Source: CAZMPJ01 sp964568455 | GTDB taxonomy: Bacteria > Margulisbacteria > WOR-1 > O2-12-FULL-45-9 | Reading direction: 5' to 3' | Length of the DNA: 64,000 nucleotides | Assembly: GCA_964568455.1 (NCBI GenBank) | Contig: CAZMPJ010000002.1 | Span: 105,944 to 169,943, forward strand | In this document: one piece after another, positions 8,565 to 17,438 of the stretch | Layout: each line of letters starts with the position of its first letter | Numbering within the stretch: the stretch's first letter is position 1 | Notes under the pieces: generated by a model | The model's input: only the letters and a program-made list of their open reading frames with translations | Told to the model about the DNA's origin: nothing | The model's database searches: none | Made by a program: the position numbers and the translations under genes

Positions 8565-8597
8565 CAAAAAAACCCTTGGGCAACCGAGGGTTTTTTG
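8565..8597. terminator. Bidirectional intrinsic terminator
   Basis: An A-rich arm, stem AACCCTTGG, loop GCAA, then CCGAGGGTT and a run of T. One G-T pair is tolerated. It ends the barrel/VWA unit and has U-tracts in both directions. It is the only classical terminator I see in the window. Confidence 0.85.
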
Positions 8598-8599
8598 CT

Positions 8600-8702
8600 A
8601 TCCTCATCCCAGCTTGTAAGATATTTCTTTGTTGATAAGTCAAATCCCTTCTCCATCTACGATAGAGAAGGGTTGGGTTTGTGGATAGAGAGGATGAGGA
8701 TT
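8600..8702. repeat. Dispersed palindromic element, copy C
   Basis: About 103 bp between the terminator and glyA. The ends are ATCCTCATCCC and GGATGAGGAT. An internal hairpin has stem CCCTTCTC (8646-8653)/GAGAAGGG (8665-8672). The left half is clearly homologous to the reverse complement of the right half of copy B (shared CATCCCAGCTTGTA, then CAAATCCCTTCTCC against TAAATCCCTTCTCC). Unlike the other copies, it is not fused to a stop codon and does not supply the glyA ribosome-binding site. Confidence 0.85.
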
Positions 8703-8739
8703 TTATGATATACTTTTATTTGTAGGAGGCTTTTAATTT

Positions 8740-9987
8740 ATGCATTTCAATATTGATGAAGTGAGAAAAATTGATCCGGAAGTGGCGAAATCTATTGACG
8801 CAGAACTTGAGCGCCAGCAAAACAATCTTGAAATGATTGCCTCTGAAAATTTTACTTCCAAAGCTGTGATGGAAGCGTGTGGTACAGTTTTAACCAACAA
8901 ATACGCAGAAGGTTATCCAGGAAAAAGATATTATGGCGGATGCCACTGTGTTGATGTAGTGGAAACCTTGGCTATTGAACGAGCCAAAAAGCTTTTTGGT
9001 GCTGACCATGCTAATGTCCAGCCGCATGCAGGCTCGCAAGCTAATTTTGCGGCTTATGTGGCATTTTTAAAACCCGGCGATACAGTTATGGGATTAAACT
9101 TATCTCATGGCGGCCATTTAACTCATGGTAGTCCGGTTAGTATAACCGGCATGTACTTTAATTTTGTTTCTTATGGTGTTAATAAGGAAACAGAAACAAT
9201 TGATTATGCTGAACTTAAAAAATCAGCTAAAGAATGCAAACCAAAAATGATTGTGACTGGGGCCACGGCTTATCCGCGTACTATTGATTTTAATAAATTC
9301 AGAGAAATTTGCGACGAAGTAGGGGCCGTGCTTATGGTTGATATTGCCCACATTGCCGGATTAGTTGCAGCTGGCCTTCATCCTTCTCCTGTTCCAGTAT
9401 CAGAAGTAGTTACTTCCACTACGCACAAGACCTTAAGAGGGCCAAGAGGCGGGCTTATATTATGTAAGGCTGATTATGCCAAGCAAATTAATAAAGCGGT
9501 TTTTCCTGGCTGCCAGGGTGGGCCGCTAGAGCACGTTATTGCGGCTAAAGCCGTGTCTTTTAAGCAAGCGATGACTGCTGACTTTAAAAAATATCAGCAG
9601 CAGATTATTAAAAACGCCCAAGCTTTGGCCGAAGGTTTATTAAAAAATGGTTTTCGGTTAGTTTCTGGGGGAACCGATACCCACCTAGTCTTAGTTGATC
9701 TTCGACCTAAAAAAGTCACCGGTAAAATCGCAGAAAAAGTATTGGATGAAGTTGGTATTACCGTCAATAAAAACACTGTTCCTTTTGATCCGGAAAAACC
9801 ATTTGTAACTTCTGGAGTTAGGATTGGAACTCCAGCTTTGACTACTCGTGGAATGAAAGAGCCGGAAATGAAATTGATTGCGGATTTAATTGGTAAAATT
9901 TTAAGTGATGTTGCCAATGAAAAAATTAAACAAGAAGTAAAGCATTCTGTTAAGGAACTCTGCACGAAGTTTCCGTTGTATGCATAA
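8740..9987 (+). CDS. glyA: Serine hydroxymethyltransferase
   Basis: Interconverts serine and glycine with tetrahydrofolate and feeds the one-carbon pool; PLP enzyme, cytoplasmic. The 415-residue protein has ASENFTS near the N-terminus, KYAEGYPGKRYYGG, DIAHIAGLVAAG, and the PLP-binding lysine in STTHKTLRGPRGG. Length and start match the family. A strong TAGGAGG ribosome-binding site lies 9 nt before ATG 8740. It is followed 3 bp later by ftsE. Together with fhs (20401) and gcvPB (36755) it outlines folate-dependent C1 and glycine metabolism. Confidence 0.98.
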   Translation: MHFNIDEVRKIDPEVAKSIDAELERQQNNLEMIASENFTSKAVMEACGTVLTNKYAEGYPGKRYYGGCHCVDVVETLAIERAKKLFGADHANVQPHAGSQANFAAYVAFLKPGDTVMGLNLSHGGHLTHGSPVSITGMYFNFVSYGVNKETETIDYAELKKSAKECKPKMIVTGATAYPRTIDFNKFREICDEVGAVLMVDIAHIAGLVAAGLHPSPVPVSEVVTSTTHKTLRGPRGGLILCKADYAKQINKAVFPGCQGGPLEHVIAAKAVSFKQAMTADFKKYQQQIIKNAQALAEGLLKNGFRLVSGGTDTHLVLVDLRPKKVTGKIAEKVLDEVGITVNKNTVPFDPEKPFVTSGVRIGTPALTTRGMKEPEMKLIADLIGKILSDVANEKIKQEVKHSVKELCTKFPLYA

Positions 9988-9990
9988 TTT

Positions 9991-10671
9991 ATGATTGAAT
10001 TTATTAATGTAGCAAAAACCTATCCTAATGGGATAGATGTTTTACAAAATATTAACCTTCACATTGGTAAAGAAGAGTTTGTTTTTATTGTCGGGCCATC
10101 TGGGGCGGGTAAAACCACGCTTTTAAAACTGCTTTACCGCGAACAAAAGCCTACAGCTGGTAAGGTAATTGTTGATCGAGTAAACGTGGCAGATTTAGAC
10201 AGTGAACAAGTGCCATATTTGCGCAGAAACATTGGAGTAGTATTCCAAGACTATAAATTACTTCCCAAAAGAACGGTTTTTGAAAATGTGGCCTTTGCTT
10301 TAAGGGTAACTGGTGCACCAAGATCATCTATTCGCAGAAAAGTGATGCAATCCTTAGAGTTGGTTGGGATGCTGCGCAGGGCTAATGCTTTTCCCAATGA
10401 GCTTTCTGGCGGAGAAAAACAAAGAGCTTGTATTGCCCGGGCCATTGTTAACAATCCCGCTCTTTTAATAGCGGATGAGCCAACCGGAAATCTTGATCCC
10501 ACCACTACCTGGGACATTGTTCAGCTTTTAGACAAAATTAACCGTCGCAATACCACTGTTATAGTTGCTACTCATAACAAAAGTATTGTGGATGACATGA
10601 AAAGAAGGGTGGTAGCCCTTGAGGCGGGACGCATTGTACGCGACCAGATGCTGGGAGGCTACAATGTTTAG
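9991..10671 (+). CDS. ftsE: Cell-division ATP-binding protein FtsE
   Basis: The ATPase of the FtsEX complex, which transmits cell-division signals across the inner membrane to activate peptidoglycan hydrolysis. The 226 residues contain Walker A GPSGAGKTT (about residue 35), a Q-loop in VFQDYKLL, the signature LSGGEKQR and Walker B LLIADEPTGNLD. The start lies 3 bp after the glyA stop. The end overlaps ftsX by 8 bp, which supports joint expression. The pairing with ftsX separates it from the generic ABC ATPases it resembles. Confidence 0.96.
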   Translation: MIEFINVAKTYPNGIDVLQNINLHIGKEEFVFIVGPSGAGKTTLLKLLYREQKPTAGKVIVDRVNVADLDSEQVPYLRRNIGVVFQDYKLLPKRTVFENVAFALRVTGAPRSSIRRKVMQSLELVGMLRRANAFPNELSGGEKQRACIARAIVNNPALLIADEPTGNLDPTTTWDIVQLLDKINRRNTTVIVATHNKSIVDDMKRRVVALEAGRIVRDQMLGGYNV

Positions 10672-11554
10672 TAATGTAGAGTTTTTTATTATAGAAGCTT
10701 TCCGTTCTTTTAGGCGCAGTGCTTTGATGAGCGTGGTAGCGATTGGTACCATTACAGTAGCCTTAGTTATTTTCGGGATTTTTATTCTTTCTGTTTTAAA
10801 TTTAGGTAATATTGTGGGGAGTGTTTCTTCTGGCTTGGATATTACCGCTTATGTTGAAAAACCAATTACTTTAGACCAAGCGGGAAAACTTCAAATCCAA
10901 TTATCTAAAATGCAGGGAGTAAAAAAAGTAGAATTTCTTTCCAGGAATGAAGCTTGGAAACGGTTTCAAAAAGAATTTAGCCATAAACTCAATTTAGCTG
11001 AAATAGTTACGAGTAATCCTTTGCCGCATACTTTCATTATAAAAGTTGCCCATCCAGATTTATTGCCTAAGGTGGCAAAAAGCGTAGGAAATAATAAATT
11101 AGTAAGTGAAGTGCGTTACAGTGGTAAATTAATTGACCAAATCCGCTCGCTAAGCGAAGCAGTTAGGATTGGCGGATCAGCTTTGGTAATATTAATTGCT
11201 TTAGCTACTTTATTGATTGTGGTTAATACAATCCGCTTGACTGTATTGGCCAGAGAAACCGATATTTATATTATGAAATTAGTAGGGGCAACTGATACTT
11301 TTGTAAAATGGCCGTTTATTATTGAAGGGGTTTTAATTGGGGTTTTGGGCGGGTTTTGTTCGTTTTTTATCTTAAAATTTGCTTATGAATCAGTAGTAGG
11401 CCGGATTGCAGAGGCGCTTCCTTTTCTTCCTTTATTAACAGATAAGGGAGTGCTTACTTTTGTTTATTTTATTATGTTTTTGGGTGGTACCGCGCTGGGA
11501 ATGCTAGGCGCTTATATATCGGTAACTAGAGTTTTAAAAGGAGAAATAAAATGA
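10664..11554 (+). CDS. ftsX: Cell-division permease-like protein FtsX
   Basis: A membrane protein of 296 residues with the FtsX topology. There is a first helix near residues 21-45, a large extracytoplasmic loop (about 50-170), and three further helices in the C-terminal half (VILIALATLLIVV, GVLIGVLGGFCSFF, FVYFIMFLGGTALG). ATG 10664 (MFSNVEFF) is selected because it has GGGAGG 6 nt upstream and overlaps the ftsE end. The longer ORF start at 10619 would lie deep inside ftsE. With FtsE it should control a cell-wall hydrolase. No M23 or NlpC hydrolase gene follows; instead a PpiC/TPR protein overlaps by ATGA. Confidence 0.95.
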   Translation: MFSNVEFFIIEAFRSFRRSALMSVVAIGTITVALVIFGIFILSVLNLGNIVGSVSSGLDITAYVEKPITLDQAGKLQIQLSKMQGVKKVEFLSRNEAWKRFQKEFSHKLNLAEIVTSNPLPHTFIIKVAHPDLLPKVAKSVGNNKLVSEVRYSGKLIDQIRSLSEAVRIGGSALVILIALATLLIVVNTIRLTVLARETDIYIMKLVGATDTFVKWPFIIEGVLIGVLGGFCSFFILKFAYESVVGRIAEALPFLPLLTDKGVLTFVYFIMFLGGTALGMLGAYISVTRVLKGEIK

Positions 11555-12891
11555 TAACTTTTTTTCGTAAGCACATGAAATGGATTATGTTAACCGTGGC
11601 GTTTGTTTTTATAGCTTCAATGTTTTATGGGGTAACAGCTTCAAGGTCGACGGGTGGAGGAAGCCGCCGTCAAACTGGACTGGCTAAAGTAAATGGTAAG
11701 CAGCTTGATCCTGCTCGCTATCGAGAGATGTTTAACCGCTTGTTGCAGCAGTTTGGCAAAGAGGTTTCACCTTCAGATATGGCTTTTATTGAAAACCTGG
11801 CTTTGCAACAGACGATTGATTTTACTTTAGTTTTAGAACAGGCAAAAAAGAAGGCTAAAATTTCTAACCGTGAAGTGGATATGGTAATAAGCAATATTGC
11901 TCAACAGCAAAATTTTAAATCAAAAAAAGATATGGAAGTTGCGTTGAAGCGCATGGGAATTACCATGTCTAGATTCAAAAAAATGGTAAAAGAAGAGATG
12001 ATGGTGCAAAAGATGATGCAAAAGGTGAAGGATGATGTCAAAGTTTCTCCGGATGATTTGCGTGAAGTGCGTGCCAGCCATATTTTAGTTTCAAAAGAAA
12101 CAGAGGCCAAGGACATATTAAAACAAGTAAATAATGGCGGGGATTTTGCCAGCCTAGCTAAAAAATATTCCCTGGATCCGGGATCGAAAATTAAAGGCGG
12201 GGATTTGGGCTTTTTTGCTACTGGGGTTATGGTTGAACCTTTTGAGCAAGCTGCTTTTAGTTTAAAAATAGGGGAGGTTAGCAAAATTGTTGAATCTCCT
12301 TTTGGATTTCATGTTATAAAAGTTACTGACTCAAAGCTTAGGAAATTTGATGGCAAGGAAAAAGACATTGAAAAAGCGGCTTTGGCACAGAAACAGGAAA
12401 AATCTTTTCAACGCTGGTATAGCAGTTTAAAACAAGAAGCTAAGGTTGAAATCATTAGTTCGGAATTAAAAGCTAACCAACTGCGCTTTCAAGGAAAAAT
12501 TATCCAGGCGATTGAAGAATATAAAAAAGCTATTGCAGCTAATCCGCTTAACCCTTATTTGCACATTTATTTAGGGGATACTTACGCTAGCATTGGAAAA
12601 AATGAATTAGCCTTAATTGAATATGAAGAAGCCGTTAAAACCGAAGGTGGCAATTATCACCTTTATTTGGTCTTGGCTCAGGCTTATGTAAAGAACGGTC
12701 AGAAAAATAAAGCAATTGAAACTTACGAAAAAGCTTCTATGGTGGCAGCTGATAATAAAGACCAGCATGAACAGTTGAAAAAAGCCTTTCAAAAATTAAA
12801 TGCCTGGAAGCAAGTAGCGCAAGAGCAAAAAGAGATCAGAAGGATCGAGAAAAAAGAAAAGTTTGAGCAAGATTTACAAGGAACTAACTAA
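11551..12891 (+). CDS. Membrane-anchored PpiC-type peptidyl-prolyl isomerase with TPR repeats
   Basis: A 446-residue periplasmic foldase. An N-terminal membrane anchor (about residues 10-27) is followed by a SurA/PrsA-like N-domain of helices. The parvulin domain (about 168-265) begins at RASHILVSKETEA and contains GGDLGFFATG and SPFGFHVIKV. At least two TPR units follow, with AIEEYKKAIAANPLNPYLHI and the Y-L-A-Q-A-Y-x-K-N-G motif. The PPIase-TPR combination resembles the periplasmic chaperones that guide outer-membrane or cell-wall proteins. The start overlaps ftsX (ATGA), suggesting a link to division or envelope assembly. Its 3' end overlaps the convergent phosphomutase gene by 18 bp. Confidence 0.88.
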   Translation: MITFFRKHMKWIMLTVAFVFIASMFYGVTASRSTGGGSRRQTGLAKVNGKQLDPARYREMFNRLLQQFGKEVSPSDMAFIENLALQQTIDFTLVLEQAKKKAKISNREVDMVISNIAQQQNFKSKKDMEVALKRMGITMSRFKKMVKEEMMVQKMMQKVKDDVKVSPDDLREVRASHILVSKETEAKDILKQVNNGGDFASLAKKYSLDPGSKIKGGDLGFFATGVMVEPFEQAAFSLKIGEVSKIVESPFGFHVIKVTDSKLRKFDGKEKDIEKAALAQKQEKSFQRWYSSLKQEAKVEIISSELKANQLRFQGKIIQAIEEYKKAIAANPLNPYLHIYLGDTYASIGKNELALIEYEEAVKTEGGNYHLYLVLAQAYVKNGQKNKAIETYEKASMVAADNKDQHEQLKKAFQKLNAWKQVAQEQKEIRRIEKKEKFEQDLQGTN

Positions 12892-14283
12892 ACTGTCTCC
12901 CGTTCCCAGTATTTCTTTGACGTCTTTGAGGCTTCTAGCTTCAACATAGACTCGAAGCAGGGGCTCTGTACCTGAAGCGCGGAATAAAATCCAACTTTGG
13001 TCTTCAAAATTTAATTTTAAGCCATCCAAGTTTTCTACTTTAACTACTTTTTTATGGGCAAAAGTTTTAGGTGGATTCTGTTTTAAGCTTTCTACCAACT
13101 GTTTTGCTTTATCAGTATGAATGTCTGACCGGTCATAGTAAAAATAACCATGCTTTTTCATAATGCCATTTAAAATTTGGCTTAAAGTTTGTTTTTCTAG
13201 CGCCATTAACTCTAATAAATTAAGCCCAGCTAAGACTCCGTCTCTTTCGGGGATAGCGCCTTTAATGCCCATGCCGCCTGATTCTTCGCCACCCAGTAAA
13301 ATATCTTCTTTTAGCATTAAGCTGGCTACATGTTTAAAGCCGATTGGAGTTACATGTAGTTTTCTCTTATATTCTTTGCATAAGGCGTCAATTAAATTGC
13401 TTAAATTAAAAGTTTTTACCACATTTCCAGTCATTTTTTTATGCACTACCAAATGGTGGAGCAGAAGAGTGAAAACATTATGGGTATTGATAAATTGTCC
13501 GCTACCATCAATAGCCGCTAAGCGGTCTGCATCACCGTCTAAAACAATGCAGGCAGTTAGCTCATTGCTGTCTTTTAAAGCAGCATCTTTTACAAAAGAA
13601 ATAGAGTCTTCAAGGTTTATTGGCAGGGGTTCTGGGTTAATTCCACCAAAAGAAGGATCGCGATTACCTCTAATTTCAATTACATCCAGTCCCAATTCTT
13701 TAAAAAATCCCGCGCCGCTACCGTGCATGGGGTCGATAATGATTTTTATTTTCTTGCTTTTAATTAGGTCTAAGTCAACCAAGGATTTTATCTTTTTGAA
13801 ATAAGCTGGTTTTGGATCAGCCAGCACAATATTTTTTCCTGAAAGTTTAATTTCTAGCTTATCTTTTATCTTAGCTTCCACTGCTTTAGTAGTTTCTGGA
13901 AAAGCAGATCCGCCAAATTCTTCTTTAATCTTAAAGCCATTCCATTCTGGTGGATTGTGGGAAGCGGTGATCATGATTCCAGCTGCTAATTGATTTTGAT
14001 TCACAAAGAAAGAAAGAACTTGAGAGGGGATGGCATATTTAACTAGATGAGTTTTAATGCCTGCGCCAGAAACAACTTCTGCTGCAGTTCTGGCAAAATG
14101 CTCGGATTGAAAACGATTGTCATAGCCAACTGCCAGGCCTTTTTTGTCTAAGCCTTTTTCTTTTAAATGTTCCACTAAAGCTTGGGCAACCAGCTGGACG
14201 TTATCAAAGGTAAAATCCTCTGCGATTTTAGCGCGCCAACCGTCGGTGCCAAACTTAAAAACCAATGGGGAGGAGTTGCTCAT
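12874..14283 (-). CDS. Phosphoglucomutase/phosphomannomutase family protein
   Basis: An alpha-D-phosphohexomutase of 469 residues that moves phosphate between C1 and C6 of hexoses and supplies sugar-1-phosphates for envelope glycans. Visible elements: the substrate block FGTDGWRA at the start, the phosphoserine loop TASHNPPEWNG (about residue 105), the metal loop DGDADR, the sugar loop GGEESGG and the phosphate-binding end FRASGTEPLLRV. ATG 14283 places FGTDGWRA at the usual distance from the N-terminus; the longer ORF from 14322 would add a lysine-rich out-of-family leader. The start lies inside the 3' end of the PBP1A gene. Whether it acts on glucose, mannose or glucosamine cannot be told from sequence. 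Confidence 0.92.
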   Translation of the reverse strand: MSNSSPLVFKFGTDGWRAKIAEDFTFDNVQLVAQALVEHLKEKGLDKKGLAVGYDNRFQSEHFARTAAEVVSGAGIKTHLVKYAIPSQVLSFFVNQNQLAAGIMITASHNPPEWNGFKIKEEFGGSAFPETTKAVEAKIKDKLEIKLSGKNIVLADPKPAYFKKIKSLVDLDLIKSKKIKIIIDPMHGSGAGFFKELGLDVIEIRGNRDPSFGGINPEPLPINLEDSISFVKDAALKDSNELTACIVLDGDADRLAAIDGSGQFINTHNVFTLLLHHLVVHKKMTGNVVKTFNLSNLIDALCKEYKRKLHVTPIGFKHVASLMLKEDILLGGEESGGMGIKGAIPERDGVLAGLNLLELMALEKQTLSQILNGIMKKHGYFYYDRSDIHTDKAKQLVESLKQNPPKTFAHKKVVKVENLDGLKLNFEDQSWILFRASGTEPLLRVYVEARSLKDVKEILGTGDSLVSSL

Positions 14284-16309
14284 CGTTTTCTTTTTTCCTT
14301 TCTTCTGAACCATCTTCTCCATAAACTATTTCACTGATTTCTTCTGCACTTTGATCGTATTCTTTGGGTACATTATGTTGCCAAAAAGCTTCTTTTATTC
14401 GATCTTCAGCTGGGGTGTCAGCAGAAGCCAGTTTTCCGTTTTTCTTATTGATTTCTACCCAGACCAGACCTTCTGGTTCAGGAAAATTTAGGATTGGTTG
14501 TTCTTTTAACACTTGTAAATTATAAGCTTTCCAGATTCTGGGACAAACGCCTACTTCTGCCACACCTTCCATTGAAGTGTTATCATCATTGCCTACCCAA
14601 ACCCCAGTTACTAGTTGTGGCACGAAGCCAATAAACCAGGCATCCCTAAATTCCTGCGAGGTTCCTGTCTTTGCTGCAGCCAGGCGGCCAATATTTGCCC
14701 TAACACCGGTCCCGCGCTTAATTACTCCTTGCATTAGGTCTACCATGACTGCAGAAATATCAGGATCAAGCGCTCTTTTTTCTTTAAGTTTGTGCTTGTA
14801 AAGCACGGCCCCATTGCGGCTTTCAATTCTAGTAATGGCAGTAGGCTCAACCCAGATGCCTTCATTGGCAAATGTGCCAAAAGAAGAAGTGATTTCAAGC
14901 AAAGTTACTTCAGAAGCGCCTAGGGTAAGGGCTAAGCCTGGCTCAAGATGGCTTTGGATTCCCATTTTTCTGGCGGTTCTGATAGCAGAGTGGATCCCTA
15001 CTTTTTCTAAAAGTTTAATGGCTGGGATGTTAAGTGATTTTTCTAGGGCATAGCGCAAAGTTATTGGCCCTTTAAATTTATTATCAAAATTCATTGGGGT
15101 CCAGGTTCCATCTGGATTCCAATCTTCATTAGGAAAAACCTCAAAAGTAGTGAAAGTATCCATTAAGATGGTGCCAGGAGAAAAACCCTGTTCCATAGCA
15201 GTAGCATAAATGTAAGGTTTAAAAGAAGATCCGGGTGGACGTTTGGCTTGTACTGCGCGGTTAAATTTGCTCTCGTAAAAATCTACTCCGCCTACCATGG
15301 CTTTGATATAGCCGGTTCGAGGATCAATGGAGGCTAGGGCGGCCTGACTGAATTTATATCTTTCACCTTCTCGGCTAACACGATCGGTTATTACGTTTTC
15401 TGCTACGGTTTGCATAGAAGTATCTAGGGTGGTATAAACTTTTAATCCTTCGTGATAAACAGTTTCTTCCCCATATTTTTCAACCAGATCCTGGAGTATA
15501 TAACTGATGAAGTAGGGGGCGATTTCGCCTTTTCTTTTTAAGTTTTTAGGTGAAAAGTCTAGTTCCCTAATTGCCGCTAGCCTTGCATCACGCTCTGAAA
15601 CAACCCCTTGATTTAACATTACATTTAAAACATGGATTTGGCGCATTTTAGAGCGTTTAAAATTTCTATAAGGAGAATAACGTTCCGGGCCTTTGATTAA
15701 TCCGGCAATCATGGCTGCTTCAGCTAGATCAAGGTCAGCAGCCGGTTTATTGAAATAAAGTTTTGCAGCGGATTCAATGCCATAAGAATTATGTCCAAAA
15801 TAAACCTGGTTAAAGTACATTTCTAAAATTTCTGATTTAGTATAACGCTGTTCAATTTGAAGGGCTAAGATTGCTTCGGCTAATTTTCTGACCATGGTTT
15901 TTCTGCGGGTTAAATATAAATTCCTGGCCAATTGCTGAGAAATAGTGCTGGCGCCTTCAATCACTCGGCCGTAAATAGCGTTTTTTAAAGTAGCGCGGAT
16001 AATACTGTATAAGTCCACCCCTTTATGCTTATAAAACCGCTCGTCTTCAATGGCAATGACTGCTTTTTGCATATTAGGAGAGATTTTTGAAAGCGGCACT
16101 ATTTGCCGGTTTTCTTCTCGATGTAATCGAGCCAATACTTTTCCATTCGCGGAAAAAATTAAAGTGGTTTCGCTGGGAACATAGGCATTTAAGCTCTCAA
16201 TATCCGGTAGTTGATAAATGATTTGCAAAAAAATTACTGCCACAGCAGCAATAAAGATGAAAGAGCCAATAATAAAAACTTTTATCAATAATTCTCGGCT
16301 TTTGGGCAT
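14255..16309 (-). CDS. mrcA: Penicillin-binding protein 1A, bifunctional
   Basis: A class A PBP that polymerises lipid II and cross-links peptidoglycan at the outer face of the inner membrane. The 684-residue protein has an N-terminal membrane helix (residues 8-28). The GT51 transglycosylase domain contains EDERFYKHKG and STISQQLARNLYL. The transpeptidase domain carries all three motifs: SSFK in PPGSSFKPYIY, SLN in EKSLNIPA and KTGTS. The C-terminus is short and acidic. A TATAAT box lies 9 nt before the ATG, so the mRNA may have almost no leader. It shares a 59-bp divergent promoter region with aroQ and overlaps the phosphohexomutase start by 29 bp. Confidence 0.96.
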   Translation of the reverse strand: MPKSRELLIKVFIIGSFIFIAAVAVIFLQIIYQLPDIESLNAYVPSETTLIFSANGKVLARLHREENRQIVPLSKISPNMQKAVIAIEDERFYKHKGVDLYSIIRATLKNAIYGRVIEGASTISQQLARNLYLTRRKTMVRKLAEAILALQIEQRYTKSEILEMYFNQVYFGHNSYGIESAAKLYFNKPAADLDLAEAAMIAGLIKGPERYSPYRNFKRSKMRQIHVLNVMLNQGVVSERDARLAAIRELDFSPKNLKRKGEIAPYFISYILQDLVEKYGEETVYHEGLKVYTTLDTSMQTVAENVITDRVSREGERYKFSQAALASIDPRTGYIKAMVGGVDFYESKFNRAVQAKRPPGSSFKPYIYATAMEQGFSPGTILMDTFTTFEVFPNEDWNPDGTWTPMNFDNKFKGPITLRYALEKSLNIPAIKLLEKVGIHSAIRTARKMGIQSHLEPGLALTLGASEVTLLEITSSFGTFANEGIWVEPTAITRIESRNGAVLYKHKLKEKRALDPDISAVMVDLMQGVIKRGTGVRANIGRLAAAKTGTSQEFRDAWFIGFVPQLVTGVWVGNDDNTSMEGVAEVGVCPRIWKAYNLQVLKEQPILNFPEPEGLVWVEINKKNGKLASADTPAEDRIKEAFWQHNVPKEYDQSAEEISEIVYGEDGSEERKKENDEQLLPIGF

Positions 16310-16318
16310 AACCTAGGA

Positions 16319-16346
16319 ATTATAGCATATTCTTGCGGGGTATAAT
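16319..16346. promoter_or_regulatory. Divergent promoter region of mrcA and aroQ
   Basis: TATAAT on the minus strand (16324-16319) ends 9 nt before the mrcA ATG. TATAAT on the plus strand (16341-16346) lies 22 nt before the aroQ ATG. The -35 regions would overlap and neither matches TTGACA well, so the two transcripts may compete. Confidence 0.5.
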
Positions 16347-16368
16347 AAACTGTGTTAAGATTATTGTC

Positions 16369-16809
16369 ATGACAGCAAAAATACTCATAATCCATGGCCC
16401 CAACTTAAACTTGTTAGGCGAACGGGAAGTGGGGGTTTATGGCGATCTTTCTTTAGAAGAAATCAATAAACAGCTAAAAGTTGTGGCTAAAAATGGAAAA
16501 GTTGATATAGAAACCTTTCAAAGCAATATTGAAGGTGAAATTGTTAATGCTATCCAGCAGGCTAAGGGAAAATTTAATGCCATTGTAATTAACCCCGGTG
16601 GCTATACCCATTATAGCGTTGCTATCCGGGATGCAATTGCTGCGGTTAAGGTTCCAACTATTGAAGTCCACCTTTCAAATATCTATGCCCGCGAAGAATT
16701 TCGGCATAAATCAGTTATTGCTCCTGTGGCAGTGGGTCAAGTGGCTGGTTTTGGTCTCAACAGTTATATTTTTGGTCTAAAAGCTGCAATTGACTTGATC
16801 AAAAAGTGA
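16369..16809 (+). CDS. aroQ: 3-dehydroquinate dehydratase, type II
   Basis: Dehydrates 3-dehydroquinate in the shikimate pathway to aromatic amino acids. The 146-residue protein shows HGPNLNLLG near the N-terminus, the catalytic Tyr24 of the flexible lid (GVYGDLSL), INPGGYTHYS and the active-site histidine in EVHLSNIYAREEFRH. ATG 16369 (MTAKILIIHGPN) fits the family. The longer ORF from 16333 starts before the promoter box. No strong ribosome-binding site is seen. It overlaps the next gene by GTGA and begins the long plus-strand run. No other shikimate gene is in the window. Confidence 0.96.
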   Translation: MTAKILIIHGPNLNLLGEREVGVYGDLSLEEINKQLKVVAKNGKVDIETFQSNIEGEIVNAIQQAKGKFNAIVINPGGYTHYSVAIRDAIAAVKVPTIEVHLSNIYAREEFRHKSVIAPVAVGQVAGFGLNSYIFGLKAAIDLIKK

Positions 16810-17438
16810 ATAAAAACCAGTTAAAAGCCATCCAAATAGCGCTTAAGGTTTTATCTTCTATTAAAATTAAGCCTGGATTAAAAGAATCAACCGTTGCAGC
16901 CCAAATTAAAGCCCTCTTAAAAAAATATAATGCTAAACCAGCTTTTAAAATTATAGTTGGTTCTGGTAGAAGATCGGCTATTCCTCATTGTTTTGCTGCT
17001 AATAAACGAATAAAAAAAGGGGAGTTGGTTGTAGTCGATTTCGGAGCACTGTATAATGGTTATAGGTCTGATATTACCCGCACTTTTGTAGTGGGAAAGC
17101 CTAGCCAAAAGCAAAAAAAGATCATAAAAATAGTGAAAAAGGCTCAGGCAAGGGCCATTAAGGTGGTAAAGGTGGGGGAAAAATGTTGTGAAATTGATGA
17201 AGCAGCGCGGCGATATATTAAAAGCAAAGGTTATGGAAAGTATTTTATCCATAGCACTGGACATGGGATTGAACATAAAACCCATGAGGCGCCTAAGATT
17301 TCCAGTAAAAATAATCGAAAATTAAAAGCAGGAACAGTTATTTGTATTGAACCGGGAATATATATAAAAGGTTGGGGCGGGGTCAGGATTGAAGATATGG
17401 TTTTAGTAACCAAAAAGGGATGCAAAGTTTTAACATGA
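16806..17438 (+). CDS. M24 family metallopeptidase (Xaa-Pro aminopeptidase-like catalytic domain only)
   Basis: A 210-residue pita-bread-fold peptidase. All five metal ligands can be seen: D78 (VDFG), D89 (SDITRT), H153 (HSTGHGIE), E182 (IEPGIY) and E196 (RIEDMV). It lacks the creatinase N-terminal domain present in full-length Xaa-Pro aminopeptidases (about 350 residues). A stand-alone M24 domain might act as an aminopeptidase P-like or methionine aminopeptidase-like enzyme; the motif set favours the former. It starts with GTG, overlapping the aroQ stop (GTGA), and ends overlapping ispD (ATGA), so translation is coupled on both sides. The aroQ-pepP neighbourhood is common in bacteria. Confidence 0.88.
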   Translation: MNKNQLKAIQIALKVLSSIKIKPGLKESTVAAQIKALLKKYNAKPAFKIIVGSGRRSAIPHCFAANKRIKKGELVVVDFGALYNGYRSDITRTFVVGKPSQKQKKIIKIVKKAQARAIKVVKVGEKCCEIDEAARRYIKSKGYGKYFIHSTGHGIEHKTHEAPKISSKNNRKLKAGTVICIEPGIYIKGWGGVRIEDMVLVTKKGCKVLT

